Source: Chamaelirium japonicum (Eukaryota; Streptophyta; Magnoliopsida; Liliales; Melanthiaceae). Taken from it: a stretch of 64,000 nt of DNA. Shown here in pieces: positions 61,801 to 64,000 of this stretch. Position numbers and translations under genes: made by a program. A model generated the notes under the pieces. The model was given only the letters and a program-made list of their open reading frames with translations, searched no databases and was not told the DNA's origin. Numbering within the stretch: the first letter of the stretch is position 1; every line of letters starts with the position of its first letter. The DNA is taken from contig OX393549.1 of NCBI GenBank assembly GCA_947650365.1, positions 32,287,126 through 32,351,125 on the forward strand, given 5' to 3'.

Positions 61801-64000
61801 TCAAAGAGAAGCCAGTAAATCGAATCATGTTGGATTGTGGCTCCACCGTCAATATCATACCCATCCAAACAATGCGGCAGCTCGACATCACCGCCGACCA
61901 GCTCTCGCAAAGCCAGCTGGTCATTCAAGGATTCAATCAAAGCAGACAGTCCACTATAGGAATCATTCGTCTAAAACTCTCTATCAGCCAACTTGACACG
62001 ACAGTTCTCTTCCACATCATCGACTGTCAGACATCATATCGCCTCTTGCTAGGAAGACCATGGCTGCATGAAAACGACGTTATAGTATCCACCTGGCACC
62101 AATGCCTCAAGTACCATAAGGAAGGTCTGGAGAAGTGCATTATTGCAGATGATAAGCCATTCAATGAGGCCGAAGCAAACCTCGATGACACCAAATTTTA
62201 CCAATCAAAGGACCTGGCTGTAAAAGTCCTTCCAGCTAAAGCTCCTCAAACCCAGAAGGCTAAAAGGATGGAGCAGGATGAAACTCCTCCACCTCCAAAT
62301 CCAGTGCAACCACCCAAAGCGATACACGAAGTCAGGGTAGCGCTAGTGCCAAAACGAAGGATGCGCATCAGCCCCAAGCCAAGATCCATGCAACATACTC
62401 CGTTGCCCGTCCAAGCTACGCCAGTCTTGCGCCTCATGCCTTAGTGGCTTCGCAAACATGAACGACCATCTTTTGCCTCGCCAAAAGAGATGGTCCCGCC
62501 GCTATCAGAGGCTAATGTCATCACTCTGCAGGAGATGACACTGCCACTACCTAGTCTGATGCAAGCTTCAAGACCGCCAAAACCTATTGGTTCCTTCAAA
62601 TCCAGTCAACTCACATTCAAACCAAAAGAAAGTTTGGGGCAAAATGTCACCAAGCTGTTGTTCAAAGCTGGCTACAACGAGGACAGTTCCGCACATATGA
62701 GTAAGCTCCCGCCAGTTCCAATACCACACAGGATGACCAAGACTCAAGCCTGTCTACTCCAAAGCGACGAGCAGATCCCACCAAATCGACAAGGCATCGG
62801 CTCCTGTCAAACCCCGATGGTCGTCAAGATCGCAGGAGAGAATGCCTTCACCTCTAACTACATTGAGGTGAAGTTGGTAGATGAAGCAGAAGAGGGATCG
62901 TCAACCTCCGACGCACGCTCCACCTACGTCGTTCATCTCAATACCAAGTCCGCCAAAAGAAGACGATATCGAGCTCGACGTTGGACCATACTATAGAAGC
63001 AGAAGAAGAGCATCAAAAACCAGTCAAATCCAAAGCCTATATCAGTATTCAAAAGACTCGGGCCAATCAGACAAGTAAAGCGAAGGTCAGTATTCGACCA
63101 TTTGGAAAAGCCACCTACTGAGGTGAGAAATAACGTTCCCACCCTCCCACCCAAATCATTCTTCAATACTGACGACTTCAACAATATCATTCTGGTATCT
63201 GTTAATCATATAACAATTCACGACACTTCAATCGGTGATACTTCTACTTCGGACGATGAGTTGCCAGACACCGCGCCAGTCCTGGAAGAAGGGGAGCAAT
63301 CTACCGTCGATGATTTGAAGGAAATCAACTTGGGTACACAGGAGGATCCTTGGCCTACATTCGTAAATGCACTCCTGACTCCCGAAGAAGAAGCTGCATA
63401 CATCAAGCTACTCCAAGAATACAGAGACGTCTTCGTATGGTCTTACAAAGAAATACCGGGGCTTGATCCCAAGATTGCAGTACACCAGCTCGCTGTCAAA
63501 CATGGAGCTAGTGCCATCAAGCAAGGACAAAGACGTTACCGGCCAGAACTAATACCTCAAATAGAAGGTGAAATCAACAAGCTCATTGAAGCCGGCTTTA
63601 TCCGAGAAGTTAAATATCCAACATGGATCTCCAGCGTGGTCCCAGTCAAGAAGAAGAACGGCCAAATCAGAGTATGCATCGACTTCAGGGATTTAAACAA
63701 TGCATGTCCCAAGGATGACTTTCCATTACCAATCACAGAGTTGATGGTAGATGCAACAACATGCCATGAAGCACTAACCTTCATGGATGGATCCTCAGGC
63801 TATAACCAGATCCGGATGGCACCCAAAGATGAAGAGCTTATGGCCTTCCGCACGCCAAAAGGGATCTACTGCTACAAAGTTATATATTTCAGCTTGAAAA
63901 ATATAGGAGCCACCTACCAACGAGCCATGTAAAAAATCTTCGACAATATTCTTCATTAAAATGTGGAATGCTACGTTGACGACCTCGTGGTAAAATCAAG

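Larger units (their letters stand above)
56770..64000 (+). mobile_element. Ty3/Gypsy (Tat-like) retrotransposon, runs off the window
   Basis: The 5' LTR is 56770-58863 (TGTGGGCACCGAAATTAG..CTGCGCATACA), followed at once by TTTCTGGCATGCCCAGTGAG, the primer-site form common in Tat-group Gypsy elements. Parts on the + strand are gag (about 58936-60850; the gag core near 59760-60170 with GDEMVKQFVRTLKGNAFDWY), an aspartic protease region (about 61750-62100; LDCGSTVNIIP, LLLGRPWL) and the start of reverse transcriptase (63400-64000; VCIDFRDLNNACPKDDFPLP, YVDDLVVKS). The coding part is interrupted in several places, so it is a fossil, at least in this half. The right LTR is outside, so age and target duplication cannot be judged. 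It inserted into the element at 53154-56769. Confidence 0.9.

Overview
This window is nuclear DNA of a flowering plant. The evidence is the set of split host genes with plant-type products (PCNA, a TET10-like tetraspanin, a GT90 glycosyltransferase), a nuclear tRNA-Pro, and plant transposon families: Cassandra-type 5S-bearing TRIM, Copia, Ty3/Gypsy Tat-like and chromovirus-like LTRs, hAT, PIF-Harbinger and Mutator-like MITEs, and tRNA-derived SINEs. The species cannot be named. An unusual trait is very long (GA)n/(CT)n tracts, most of them in the first 8 kb.

Layout. 1-900: the last two coding exons of PCNA (+ strand; earlier exons lie left of the window). 900-8000: intergenic DNA made of GA/CT and AT microsatellites, MITEs, TRIM pieces, a tandem duplication, a tRNA-Pro(UGG) gene on the - strand and a SINE. 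8100-23990: a nested retroelement block. An old non-autonomous LTR element was split by a Copia-like solo LTR (9228-16404), which itself carries a Cassandra TRIM (9803-10521) and a 4.2-kb chromovirus-like solo LTR (10613-14808). A full-length but broken Copia element (16959-23985) follows. Target-site duplications support each step. 24380-24890: MITEs.

25369-43396: an 18-kb tetraspanin gene of 11 coding exons (804 bp CDS, 267 aa), with introns full of insertions. These include an antisense Copia element with identical LTRs in intron 1, hAT MITEs in introns 4 and 5, a SINE in intron 8, and a tandem TRIM, a Copia piece and a Mutator-like MITE in intron 10. Intron 9 appears to be of the GC-AG class. 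45511-49993: a five-exon gene for a KDELC/POGLUT-like (GT90, CAP10 domain) type II membrane glycosyltransferase of 526 aa, also with repeats in its introns. 50198-53020: a second copy of the chromovirus-like solo LTR. 53154-56769: a non-autonomous LTR element on the - strand, interrupted by a Ty3/Gypsy Tat-like element (56770 to beyond the window end) whose 2.1-kb LTR holds 60-bp tandem repeats.

The three host genes have the same orientation but no shared pathway: DNA replication clamp, membrane tetraspanin and protein O-glycosylation. No operon-like or defence-like system was found. The interest lies in the structure of the repeats (a palindrome whose arms include the microsatellites, tandem TRIM, nested 5S-bearing TRIM) and in how insertions sit relative to splice sites.
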